Origin: Quillaja saponaria
Lineage: Eukaryota; Streptophyta; Magnoliopsida; Fabales; Quillajaceae
Direction: 5' to 3'
DNA length: 64,000 nt
Assembly: GCA_029379385.1 (NCBI GenBank)
Contig: CM055605.1
Location: forward strand, 2,143,001 to 2,207,000
Position numbers and translations under genes: made by a program. The notes below the pieces were generated by a model that saw only the letters and a list, made by a program, of their open reading frames with translations, was not told the DNA's origin and did not search any database. Position 1 is the first letter of the stretch, and the number at the start of each line of letters is the position of its first letter. This document shows positions 50,764 through 63,561 of this stretch, one piece after another.

Positions 50764-52375
50764 CCAATACAAAATTCACCAAAATAAAAAAAATGATCAA
50801 CTTATCTGGGTTGATACATGCAATCTGTTTTACTCTTCATGCTTGTAGCTTTTTGCTGGCCATCCGTGTTCTATAAAATGTCATTTGACATTCAATTGCA
50901 GTTTAGAATATATTTGAGGTTGTATCTTGGCAAGCACTTCATGTTGTGGGTGTTGCTTACAGATATCTACTTCAGTTCTGGAAGAAAACCTTTCCATGCT
51001 GAAGTAAACGGAATGTGTCTCTCAAACCAAGCTTCTTTCCAAGTTCAATCTAGTGTGGTATGCTATATAATTTTCTGGAGGGTTTAGTTCCTTTAGCAGT
51101 TTAGCTTCTCCCTAGATTAGGTTATTGGTCCCCTATAATGTTACTTATGAGGGGTTTCAATTGTAAATGAGAATTTGAGTTTGTTTCTTCATTTGTATCA
51201 GCATTGTTCTGTAAACTCTTATTACGTCTTCTACTTTTTCATAATTCATTCGTCCTTTGATACTTGATTTAGTTAGTGGAAACATGGATGTGGTTACCGT
51301 TTTAAGAATACAATTCCTGAACAGGTGAAATTTTATGCTACCTGCTTGCTGGCATGACTCTCTGTTGATCGATATGTGGATCGATCTTATTTTACTATAC
51401 GTGGTTAGCAAGATATTTGGAAATTTATGACTTCATTTTACCTCCCTGGATGAAGAATCTCTCACTGGTACACAATTCAAATTTACTTGGACTACCGGCT
51501 TTTCTTGAGCAATGGATACCAATGCTCATCAAGTCAGAGTTGCTAAATTGTTTGTCTTGGTGGCCAACATATTCGAGTGTCCGAAGGAAAGACAAATATA
51601 GATGCAAGAAAAAATTTTTGGTTTTCTCTTTTGTTTTAGTAGTGTAAAGTAGAGAAGTTGAATTGGGGTATCCTCCATGTATTTTCTGTAGTACATAGGG
51701 TGACAATGGGATAAGAGAAAGCAGACGGTACAAAGAAAACAACTGCTTGTCAGCCAGGTGCATTCTCAATGTAAACATACAGAAGTAATAACGATACGAA
51801 AAACCTCCATTTGCAACCTAGAAGTTTTATACATTTGCTTGATATAATACCATATTATTTCCATACTTCTAGTTAAGAAATAACTCGTTCTTCGCTGTGG
51901 TTATTGTCATCCCTTTCTTGCTGACTTGGATTCAGTCACTGGTCAATAAGTTGAAGAAATTGCTGCACTGATTGCCATCAGAGTAACTAAGGATGTTTAT
52001 AAAAATGCAGATGGCCTATAGCAACATGGAAATTATTTTACACTAACTTTCTCCACGTCAACTTCTATGAACCCCTTTGCCATTATTATGCTTGGGGTTG
52101 AATTTACTTGATGCTTGAGAGTACCTGTAAAATTAATGAGATACCTTTCGGTCATGCAGACTTAAGTAAGGCAGGATTTTATTCTTTCTTGGACTCCCCT
52201 TGGGGATAAAACCAGTAAATCCCACGAGTAATTCAAATTTTTGGTTGGTCAGTGACTGTCTCCATTTTACTTTACCTATTCTACAGATTGTTAATTCATT
52301 GAAAATCAAGTAAAAAGAGGTTAAATCTTGTATCAAAGGAAATAAACCATTACCTAAACTTAATTCTCTCCCCAG
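50764..52375. other. Convergent intergenic region between SRPK and MRS2-11
   Basis: Holds the 3' ends of two convergent genes. Open frames of 60-120 codons exist on both strands (for example 51425-51778 minus) but none shows a recognisable domain or splice support. No repeat is seen. Confidence 0.4.
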
Positions 52376-55300
52376 TTACAGTATTTTCCTTGTCTTTAGA
52401 TATGAATACATAAGAAAAAATGCAATGACAGCACCAACAATTATTCCAGCTGTTGTTAGCCAAAATGCAAACTGCATCAAGTCAAACAATGAGGTAAAGG
52501 CAATAATACCAATTGACTGGGAGAACCAGAAGTGTTCCATGTATATGATAACTGTAACCGTCAGCTCTTTCAGAGATTAACTAACATACCATCTGTTCTT
52601 CAAGATAGGACTTCAAGTTCATGCCAAAGATACCTGTGAACCACAATATAAATCTTGATGTAAGCGTAAGAAAAAAAATTGAAACATAAAGTCCCACTTA
52701 AAAGTCTCAAAACAATAATGCAGTTGGCAAAATGAAATGAGTTGTCCATGCATTGAGTTTAGTCACCCCCTATTATGATTATGACAGAGATTTCATATGT
52801 GTGCATGCAGGCATCTATTTATGTGTATGGCTCCACAATTTGCAATGCAGCATCATCAGTAGTAATACTAATACTGTAATAACTTAAACATGAAAGTCAA
52901 TCCATATGCCTAAAGTTCATCTTCTAACTCCATCTTTGCAAGTTGAAGCTTTTATGGGAAAACCAAAATACTTAAATTTGAAATCTGTTTTTCTGGTTGT
53001 TTTCTTTTCATAAAGTTACCAAACAAATTATCAGAAGTTTTCTGAGCAAACAAAAGAGTACAGGATCCCAGTAATTAGTTTAGCTACTTTTAGTAGGAAA
53101 CTAGAAATAGAATTATCTCAAATTTGCTGATACTGAAAGGACAAATTCTTTTGGCTAAAAAATTTGGATGTGCGCTCTTACCACTTCCTTTTTCTTTGAA
53201 TCACTAGGAGAGTTCTAAAAAGAAGATGGCTTATTATTGTTAATCAGGTTAATCCTATGCTTAGTAAAGTTGCCATCTTCCTTTTCCTGGGGTTAAGGCA
53301 TTGTGTAGTAATCATCAAAGAGAGACGTGTACCTTGGTTGTTGAATGATGTATAAATGTGCGCAGTGAAAATAATGCTATAAATGTTGGACATGTTACTA
53401 AATAAAATTAGCATTTCAAAATTCACAACTAGCATCTTCTTGTGATTTATGGGGATGGTGGAGGGGGTACCTGCTACAAGAGCACCAACTGCCACACAAA
53501 AGGTTCCAACCTGGAGAAGCAGTTCCACTCTACTAACCTCAAGCCTCCGAGAGCTGATAAATAATATAATGACTAGTCAATCAGATGATAAATGACTACA
53601 ACTCGTTAGTAACTGTGCTCTCAGAAAATTCTCTGATACCAAGTAATCACAAATCAGAACTAAACTAAACTTGGGTCTCAATGAATGTAAGCCTGCTCTT
53701 AACTGAGGCTCTAGCATTGTTGTCAGCCAGAGGAATTGTCTCATTCTGAAACTGCAGATAGTAGCATAAAACATTTCTCATGCATGCCAAATTGTTGCTT
53801 TCCTTCTGAGTAGTATAATATGGTTAGCTGCATTATGTTAGATCTGAGATAGGTCTGGCTAGCCAACCACAGATGGGCAAGATAGAATCAAAGGTCAGCC
53901 AAACTCTATTGGATACCTATAGTTGTGTCATTAGAAAAATAATTTTCCAACAACAAATAACATGATCCTTTCACATTCTTGGAAGATGTATCTCTGATAT
54001 GAGTTATCAGGGTAAAACTGCTTTTCATAGATTTCAGCTTCAGCTTCAGTTAAAAGTTAAATATGCTGTGACCCTGTGGAAGGAACATGGGAGAGCTTGG
54101 GCTTCTCTTTTTCACTTCATGGGTGTTAAAGCATAACTATAATTGGTTGAAATAAACTCAAACATCAAGTAGTAGAATTATTAAGACAGAAGTTCTGAAG
54201 CTAACCGCAAAAAAAGAAAAAAGAGAATAAGAAAAGATCAGTGAGACCTCAAGTTCACAGCTATAGAATCTTCCATTTCTTTTGCAGAATCAAGAAGCCT
54301 TTCAGCTTGACCATGACAAGATTCACATCTGCAAATACAATAAAATATTGAGGTAAGTTTTTTCCTAAATAATAATGTGGAGAAAAAGATGATACTTCAA
54401 ATCACCCTGGAAAGATTACAGGCAGGCGCTAAAAGCATTAAAGCTTCTTTTAAGTTTTACCAATCCCATTTGTGTAAGCAAAACTAGCATATAAAGCTTA
54501 ACACACTGACAATACGCATTTTGTTTACATGCATTGGCAGCCACTATCTTCACCTAGTATAATAAAATCCAACATGTTCAATCTTCTTCCTTTCCTAAAT
54601 ACCAAATGCATTATGTCAAACTATTGTTAAATACCTTTTACCAATATTTGACAATTATTGACTCTGCAGCCAAATATTCCCAGGCTTGTACAAACTTTTT
54701 GCATAGGAATGTTGTATAGTGAAAGTTCTACAATTCATTTAGTTGAGATATTTTTTTTAACAAAAACAAAATCTTTTCTACACCTGTAATTTTATTTCTA
54801 TTTTCCATCTCTATAGAGAAGGATTCATGGTAGTAAATGGATTGTAAGAACAAGCTCTTTAATGAATCAACAATAGCGGATATGCAATGTAATGGACAGA
54901 ATTCAAACCAAAAATTAACCTTTGGAGATAATTTTCTAGAAGCATTTCGATTTCCTCCTCCTCTTCTGCAAATAACAAGAACCATAATTCAAGTATCAAG
55001 TTGGAATTTCCTATTGCATATGTCAATCATGACGAGAACCTTCACAAGGCTTACCCTCAGCAATCTGCTTTTCTAATGGAACTGAGCATTCCAAATCATC
55101 ACTGCCTTTCTTAAGTGTACAGTTTCTCCCCATTATACATATACAACGTATTTCATGGGGGTCCTCAAGAAGATCAAGTAACATTTGTCTGAGAGCTCCA
55201 GCTCTTGAACCCAATTCAACCTTGAAAATGGGGTGTGGGTTGGAATTAAAAATAAATAAATAAATAAATACAGTCGAAGACAGACAAGTAACAGAAAGTA

Positions 55301-58033
55301 AACTCCAAAAAACCCACCAAAGTTTGTTTGCTAATTCGAAGTTGCTCCAATATGTCACCCGTTAACCGGTTTGGCAAAACCTTGAGTAGAGCTTGAACCT
55401 AGTGCAGACAAGAAAATACAAATATGCTACTGGAAGAAGTGAATTAGACAGAAGACACTTATCTTTTTGTTATCCCAATGGAGATATTTATAACTGTAAA
55501 AATATTTTTAAAGTATATTGGATGCACCATCTGAAACAAAAAACTTGAAGAATAAAATCAGAAAGCAGATAGCAAGAGAGCATACAATGACTAAAGGAAA
55601 AAAAAAGCCCATCAATTTTGTCACTATGTTTGATATGCAGGTGGCTTCTAGTTCTAGTTCAAATATTTGACAAAAGACATTTAAAGAACTACACAAAACA
55701 TAACCATATATATCTCACTATGTTTCCATACTCACACGAGGTTCTAAGTCTATCAGTCTCTGCTCCAGACGCTGTATTCTCGAAAGTAATGCTGCTTCAA
55801 CAACCTAAGATTTCGACCAAAACAGAAAAGGGAAACAATACTTCACAACTGCAAATGTATTAGGGATATTCTAACACACAATTAGTAAGAAACATAAAAT
55901 GTAGAATTAATCTCAAAGTCATTTAAGCTAATGGATACACAAAATATATGTGTGCTTATATAGACCACAAGAGTTTTTACATATTATTTCTATTTCCCTA
56001 AGTAATCTCGTTGGCTTAATCAAAGAAAATATTTGACAAACACCAACCGCAGGAATTTTCCAAACATGAATAATTGATAATGGCAGGTGAGTCAAATTAG
56101 CCAAGTTACAAGTGTAGAAGCTATCATCACTAAGTGAAATTCAATTAAAACATAGCACTGTGCTATTGAACTATTTAGAAAAGTATTGCTAAAATCTAGT
56201 CAATTTGGTGTTTCAATATGTAAAACATGGGATTCACATTATTAGACTAACCTCAAGTTCAAATGGCATGGATGGCCCTCCATTGTTATTCTTGGGGTTC
56301 AACCGAGGCAGCAAGGACTCTAGAAAAGCTTTCCCTCCTTTACTAATGTTCATCAGCATATGCAAAAAGCTCATCAGTTTTAATTTACCATCATGCTTCA
56401 TTAGACGAAGAATGGAAGCTAACTTTTAAACTACTCCTGGGACAAAAAATTACCGGTTATAGTCAAATATAAGTACACGCTCTTGCATTGCTATTGCTTG
56501 CAGTGAACCCAGATTGAGAAGTATAGCATGCTCTCGGACCTATATAAGAAACGAAGATCAAATAAGAAATAGTTTAAAAATCAAAACCAGCAACGCGAGC
56601 AAAACTATGAATTTTCTATGTTCACCTTTACCAGAATACTCAAAATAAAAATAAACAAAAGTCAGAGTAGCCTTTTTACATACTTGATTCTATTTCTAAA
56701 CTCCTATATGAGGAAAAGAAAGAAATGATAATTAAATTTTTATTCAATCTTTAACATGGTGCGGCAGCACGGCGCCCTTGCAAAAGACGTAATGTCATAA
56801 GAGTGCAGGGGACTTCACCAATTAGAATTTAGGAGCAGCTAATGACAACAAGTGAACCCACCATTCAGCTACATTAGAAGAGTTTCAAATGAATAGAAAC
56901 ACCAAGTTGAAGAGCATTATTCATGCAATTTAATCAAGTAACAAACAGAACGAAGTACCACAAACTGTAAAATTAAAAGAGGAAGTTATACCAGCAAAGA
57001 TGGCATTGAGTTTGTCAAAAACAATGATGGGTCCACACTTCGGATATCTCGTGGACGAAGACCTGGCACTTAAAACACTTATTAGAATAAAGCAATAAAT
57101 AATCAGCTAATAATTTGCTGTTGTGAGAAATTAAGTGAGCTGAACTACTGAGAATAGGGGTACCATCCATATCCCACATGAAAAATGGAATACAACAAAC
57201 TAACTATCCAATGGACAACCACCAAAAATGGATATTTTGCATAACCTGAATTAACTTAGCATCAATTTTGTTGCACTATGCCGAAATTTTCAGTAATCAG
57301 TACTTGAGAAAATGCTATTTATAGAACACAAGTAAAAGTAAGTTAAGAAACTTAGGAATATGTTCTAATTATATATTAAGAAAATATTATTAGCAATTTC
57401 AGGCTGGGCAATTTTTTATTTATTTTTTCTTTTTCTTGGTAAAATCTTACTCACCACTTGACTTTAATAATTGTCGCCTGCTGATTTTTCTAGTTGATAC
57501 CATCCCATCCGACTTCACTTCTACAACCTTTAGACAGAAATGAAGCAACAATCACGAGAGAAACGACGCCACTTGTAGAGACACCAATTTAAAAAAAGAA
57601 AAAGAAAGAGAGGGAGAGAACCACAGACCTCATAAACGGGTTCCCTTATTCCCAAAGAAAGAGAATCGGATGCCGAAGTTACAATCCTCTGGGACCCAAA
57701 TGGACCATTTGTAGCCACAAAAGTTTGGCTTGGAGCCTGAGGGTCATCTCTCTCTTCATCGGAATCAGATACTACATTAGTTTCCGGCTCACTCAACTGC
57801 TCCTCCTCCGTCGATTTGGTGAAGCATTTCACTTTTGACAATGAATGCCTCGTTATCACCGTACTTGGAGATAAAGCAGAGATCTTCAAGCTGGAATGCG
57901 CTATAGTCAAAGACCGTGGACATGGTATTTGGGAAGAGCTAGAGCTGGAGATATCAGAGAAAAGGACACAATTGGCAGAAGTGGAAGCATATTGAGCAGG
58001 AAATTGAAGAAGGTGCGGCCAAGTGAGAGCCAT
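52376..58033 (-). CDS. MRS2-11: Magnesium transporter MRS2-11 (MGT10), chloroplast
   Basis: CorA/MRS2-type Mg2+ channel of the chloroplast envelope. Thirteen exons: 58033-57629, 57527-57455, 57062-56992, 56539-56454, 56342-56252, 55804-55736, 55398-55318, 55220-55055, 54965-54920, 54328-54248, 53553-53471, 52633-52590, 52471-52376. Phases agree throughout and give 463 aa, close to the Arabidopsis protein. The first 60 residues are Ser-rich and basic, as expected of a transit peptide. The soluble part has FDYNRKGGKAF and ISKQTLVELGSRAGALRQML; an acidic run (EEEEEIEMLLENYLQR) follows. TM1 (about 398-420) ends in the diagnostic GMN motif at 421-423, encoded in the 44-nt exon 12; TM2 is about 433-457, followed by a basic tail. 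Intact. Confidence 0.94.
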
Positions 58034-58580
58034 TTCCTTCTGCGGCTGTGGGGTGGTGGGGTGGTGGTGGCGGAGGACATGTAGGTGGGTAGGAGTGGAA
58101 GTTGGGGAGGTTGTGTGTCCGTAACGATCAAAACGAAATCAGAAATAATTTATTCTGGATATGATAATTCAATACACAGCTTCAATTACTTTTTAAATTT
58201 ATTCTCGTAAATTACATATTAGTCCCTCAACCTTGACCTTTTTGCCAATCCAACCCTAAAGTTTTAATTTAACCATTTTTATTCCATTACTTTAAACATT
58301 GATATTCTTCTTTTTACTTATTATGTCATAAGACATTGATCTGCAATTATGTTTTTTGATAAATCAACTAATCTCAAAATTTAATGGATAAAAAAAAAAA
58401 ATTATAGACCAAATGTAGAAAATGATTAATAATTGGGGAACAATTCTATAATTTTAACTTTTTGGATATATATGCAAGTGTGAATCGTAGTGCTTAATAA
58501 GAGGTTTTAACATAAATCGTGTATGTTCTGAATATTGATTATACTACTTGATGTCATGAAAAATTATTACCAAGAAGCTC
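58034..58580. other. Intergenic, upstream of MRS2-11
   Basis: The first 150 bp are probable 5'UTR/promoter of MRS2-11. The rest is AT-rich without a recognised feature. Confidence 0.4.
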
Positions 58581-59240
58581 ATTGGGTTTTAGCTAAACCA
58601 AAATTTTGTACCATTATTAGTAGGCTTTGTGACAAGGTCATGGAGTAGGTTAGACAACCAAATTGAGGCCAGACAAGCCTTTTTTTGCAAGCTTAGAGAT
58701 GTAGAATTGAGCTGGTTATTGAATGAAACAGCAACATTGTTTAACTTGGCAACACATTGATTGCTATGAGAACCAAAGACTGTGATGGCTGCTGGCAGGC
58801 AGCCTAGTGGAGGTAGTGTTGTCACACCAATCTTCCTAGCGAGCAATGCATATAATTTCTGTCATAAACATGTTTCCCAATCCAAATCAATATCAACAAA
58901 AATTGTTTGTTGTGTATGGTAAAATTGTTTTTTTAACTTTACCTGTTAAACCAATTGACACGTTCATAGTAGATCCAATTATCTCATAGTAGTATTGGTT
59001 GAGAAAGACAAACCTGAATGAAATCGGAATAGGACTGCATGAGAATGTCTGAGAACTGATCAGGTGTAAGGCTTGTAAAGCAAAGGATTTATGTAGTAGT
59101 TCTGAAGAAATCCCTGATCCCACCACTGACAAGGTATATTGCACCAGATATAGTGGACAATGATGCATTTTCATTGTTCTGTTTTGGCATTCGAGCTTAT
59201 GGAGCACACAAGATATGGTTTTTGACACATCTCTTTACTT
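58581..59240 (-). pseudogene. GDSL esterase/lipase fragment
   Basis: Plant GDSL lipases are secreted SGNH hydrolases. Two exon pieces remain. One (about 59200-59011) reads SGAIYLVS, then after a frameshift QNYYINPLLY and YTPDQFSDILMQSYSDFIQ, ending at GTTTGT. The next (about 58870-58581) starts after an acceptor with YALLARKIGVTTLPPLGCLP and runs through NQCVAKLN, SFNNQLNSTS, then frame breaks before LHDLVTKPTNNG. The N-terminal GDSL nucleophile block and the C-terminal DxxH block are both absent, so it cannot be active. The flanks show no other exons within the window. Confidence 0.83.
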
Positions 59241-59747
59241 ATGGGCAATGGGTATGGGTTACAGTTTCTTGCTTCAAAAAAAAAAAATAACAACTTTGAA
59301 AACTATACTTGAATTCATCTGATTAGGACAAAATCTAAAAGCAGGTAACTGCATCAGATAGTTTTGTTAATGGTACAAATCACTGTTATCCCTTCAAGTT
59401 CTTTATTTGGTGTGTCCATGGTAAAGATCCCTTGAAGTTAGCATTGACAGTGCAAGTGAAGGCCACTAAACTGGGCAAAGCTTTTCATTGCATTATGCTT
59501 TGTATACGGGAGAGAAAAAGTAATACTACATATTAACATAAACTGGATCCTTGCTGTAACTACAACAACCTCTTATTAGTTGGGTTCTCCCATGAAAAAG
59601 CTCCCTGCAGTTCATGGATCATGCAATTGTAAATGGAGCCTTTTATGGTTCTGCAGAATCCTCTTTCTGCTGCTTGGTGCTCAAACCCCTTCTGGAAATG
59701 GCCAAGAACTAATATCCATGGAACATATCAACAGCATTGAACTCTTC
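59241..59747. other. Intergenic, 3' of threonine deaminase
   Basis: No gene is seen. An open frame of 75 codons at 59580-59807 (plus) overlaps the antisense end of threonine deaminase and is taken as chance. Confidence 0.4.
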
Positions 59748-62700
59748 CTAATGCAACAGCAACTGCAAGATCTCATTGCTGGTCTCAAATTCATAATTGT
59801 ATCCTAAACGGTTAGCCACAACCTTGAAACAATCAATCTCAGAGATTACAACTTGGAAACCCACCAATACGTTTGCACCACTTTCACCCTGTGAAGATAT
59901 CAAATAGGATATTAAAGGGAATGAAGATGATGGAACAGACTTAAATAATTATACGTTCTTTTTCTTTAGGCTGTAATTTCCTTGTAAAGAACTGAATCAG
60001 TGTATAATTAAGAAAGATCATTTTAGAAAGATGTTCAAAGTGGTTATCATTTTCCTTCTTCACGACCCCCTTCCCCCTTCTTCCCATATTTTTTAAGCAC
60101 AAACCTGTCCATGGTAGTGGAATAAGCTAATGTTCCAACGCTGACTGAAGGCATCTAAGAATCTCAGCAATGCACCTGGCTTTTCTGGGAAAACAAACTG
60201 GACAAGAATCTCGTTTTCAACATTTGATTGACCACCCACCTGCAAAGGGAAATTTACATAAGTGTCTCAGCAGAAGTGGTGTAAGGCAGGCATGACATTG
60301 GATGAATAATAGAAAGCACTAGCTCTTGTCCTTGATGGGGACCCTTCCAAGTTTGTAAAAGATGTAGTTTTTTAGCCTTAACTTTGTAGAAGATGTTAGA
60401 TATCCTTAACTTTTGTAAGCCTTAACTTGGTTACTTAGCATGGTCAGTTTTCCAATAGGAGAAATAATTGAAGTTGAAATGACTTCCTAAATTGAGAACC
60501 AACATAAGAGATGAATCGAGTAGTTACCAAAAATTGCCAATGATCTTTGACCAAGTCATTATTTGTCAGGTCAAATGTTTCGAGTTGAGCAGATTCCATC
60601 CTGTTTAATAACTCACTGAGCTCTGAAACTGAATGAAAGCCAACACTGCACATAAACATGAAATGACAATCAAGAATTACGACAGAAGAAGATTTTGGAG
60701 TTCTGGCTTCAACACACATACTTAACCAACATAAAGTATGTAATCTTATCAGACCTGTAGTCAAGTTGATGCCATCGAATAACTAGAAAAAATAATAGGA
60801 ATAGAATATGCTTGCCTGTACAGGACGAGAGCCTCTTCTTTGTTGACATTGTATCTGTATATTAACTTCGTAATTCTCAATGCACCCACCTGTCAATGAA
60901 TGATCTTAAGTTTAGAACAATTGAGAAAAAAAGAAAAGGTTTGAATCGTATCTATAAAAGCTTTTCTATTGATACCTGTTCACAAAATTGTTTGAAGTTT
61001 CCCAGCTTCTCCTGAATAAATGTTGCAAGAACAGCCTCGTGTCGCCTACCAACATCAGCAAGTTGGGCTACCAACCTTAGTCTGTCAAAGTTCATGTTTG
61101 CCCCGCTGGTTATTGCTACAACATTCTCACCTTTCAGTCCATAAAACTTGCAATATGCTTCAGCTCCTGCAATGGCAAGGGCCCCTGCTGGTTCAAGTAT
61201 GCTCCTGTTTTCCTCAAACATGTCCTGCAATGTATATTAGTAACTTACTAAAGAAGAATTCTCCATGTAAGAGAAATCACTATTCCTTTTTATTATGCTT
61301 CACTTGAAACAATCAAATATATCAAGAGGAAGTTTTACATCACTATGTTTTAAGAGAAATTTGAACCACATGGAAGCTAAGCCTACGAACATCTGTTATG
61401 AGCCTAACTGATATTTGGGTCTTGCTATTATCTAGGGATTTTTGCAACAACTTTTGAATTTGAGTCTTCCATATGAACTTGAATATCATTGAAATTTTTG
61501 AAAAACATTGAAATAGGTATTAGCCGTGACCAGTAGTTGTCTATTTTCACTTAGAATGGATCACAAAGAGAAGCTAAAAGACTAAAGAGTATGAGAAGAA
61601 ACTCACCTTTATTGATGCACATATAGCATCACGGCTGACAAGAACCACTCCATCAATAAGTTCTCTGCACAACCGAAAAGTTTCTTTCCCAACCTCTTTC
61701 ACAGCTACACCATCTGCAAATCCACCCACATGATCTACCATGACTCTCTGCCCATGATGTAGTGATAGTGCCATTGCATTGGCATCATAGGGTTCCACTC
61801 CAATGATCTTCACCTGTTTGGTAGGAACTATAACTGGTAAATGCTAATTATATATTCGTTCATGTAAAGAGAAATATCCTTGGTAGAAACTATTTATGCC
61901 AATTACTCAATTAAAGTTCAGATTTTTGTGCTTTCCATGGTTAATCCCTAATTTGAAAGGACAGCAAAGGTACATTTTTGCAATTTCTGATACCAAATTT
62001 CAAGATTAGGAAACACCCACTTTCACTTCTTTACTCAATTCATCCACCATTGTCTTTTATTTCATTGATAAAGCAAATTAGGAATACCTCAGGGAGAACT
62101 CTCTTCACGTAGGCAGCAATTCCAGCTATAAGCCCGCCACCACCAACAGGCACGAAGATTGCATGCACTGGGTCTGGCATTTGACGCACAATCTCCATCC
62201 CTATAGTTCCCTGCCCTGCTATAACATCTGGGTGATCAAAAGGGTGTATAAAAATTCGACCTTCAGCTTTTGCACGGCTTTTTTGCATATGCTTGAGCTT
62301 CATCATAGGTCTCGCCCACAAGAACAACTGTAGCTCCCAGCCTCTTCACTGTCTTCCACTGAACAATGTATGGGTAATAATATATTCTTTATGAGTTTGT
62401 GAACTTGAGAGTGAAACAAAAAAATTGATTTTTAAATGAGTGAATGAAAGATTGAATTCGGACTTTGATTTCTGGAGTGGTGACGGGCATGACAATGATG
62501 GCATCGCAATTGAGTTTTTGTGCGGATAATGCAACTCCTTGGGCATGATTCCCTGCCGATGAACAAATGACTCCTTTGGCTAATTGTTCTCTTGGAAGCT
62601 TAGCCATCATGTTATAAGCTCCCCGCAGCTTGAAGGAGAAAACCTGCATTGAATATTAATGCAGTCAATACTGTGTTAATTATGAGCTCAGAGTAGTTGG

Positions 62701-63561
62701 CTCTTACAGTAGCAACAAATAGTATACGTCCAATGACCACAATATAAAATTATATATATATGTATATTAGGAGGAGAAATATAAAACAATAACAATCAAA
62801 TAATTATATTATATAATCTTTTAATGCGATAAACTAGCTCAAATATGTGATAGATTTCATTTTGAGATCATAAGATGGAACCCAGGTTTGAAGGAGTATT
62901 TCTGTATTATTCAGTTTATATACACCAAGACAAATTTAAAAAAAAGTTCTCCACATAGATTTTTGATGTAACTTAAATGATTATGAAACCATGAAAGTTA
63001 ATCCTATATATATATATATAGGAAAAACTTAAAAATAAAAAAATAAAATGAAAAACTTACTGGTTGTAGATCTTCTCTTTTGAGCCAGACATGAACGCCA
63101 AGCCTCTCCGAGATTTTTGGAGCACAATCTAAGATTGACTCAATTGCAACATCATAAACCTTAGAAGACAATATTCCAGTCAAGTAGCTCATTGCATTGT
63201 GGATACCATCTCCGGCGGTTGGTACCGAGTTATTATCGGCCGGGACTGCACCAAGAAAACCGCTTTCATACTGTAATGAATCTGCAGATACTATCATTAA
63301 CTGATTAAATGGGACATCATTGGAAGAGGTAGGATCCGAGGAAGGCTCGTACGGTGCCGTTTTAGGAGGAGTAATCGGCATTGTATGAACAGCTCCATTT
63401 TTGGACAATAATGTAGCTGTAACTGACAGTTTGATCAAGTGCTTCTTCTTGTGCTGTGTTTGGTTTAGTGTCCGATTAATCAGTGAGAACCTAGAGTGGT
63501 TCCCTGTGGTGCGATGCAGAGGAGTACCATTTGGTGTCGGAGTCAAGCAGAGACTCTCCAT
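59748..63561 (-). CDS. OMR1: Threonine deaminase (threonine dehydratase), chloroplast; one frameshift in exon 3
   Basis: PLP enzyme that converts L-threonine to 2-oxobutanoate and ammonia, the committed step of isoleucine synthesis in plastids. Exons: 63561-63061, 62643-62464, 62358-62088, 61813-61607, 61224-60976, 60889-60816, 60645-60528, 60239-60105, 59888-59748. The N-terminus is a Ser/Thr-rich transit peptide. The PLP lysine is K172 in [20 protein letters not shown] and VGGGGLIAG (phosphate loops) follow. Two C-terminal ACT-like regulatory domains (from about the 60889 exon on) carry feedback inhibition by isoleucine. Exon 3 has 271 nt where 270 would keep phase: a run of six A where five are expected (GCATATGCAAAAAAGCC, near 62278-62283) shifts frame and meets TGA four codons later. 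Everything else is clean, so an assembly indel is likely; otherwise 624 aa. The exon 6 donor is GC (TACAG|GCAAGC), a plausible GC-AG intron. Confidence 0.88.

Noticed and set aside
51425..51778. 117-codon minus-strand open frame between SRPK and MRS2-11
   Set aside because: No domain and no codon-level conservation that I can see; AT-rich 3' flank of two convergent genes.
55253..55272. TAAA tetranucleotide run in the MRS2-11 gene
   Set aside because: A short ordinary intronic microsatellite with no bearing on the gene.
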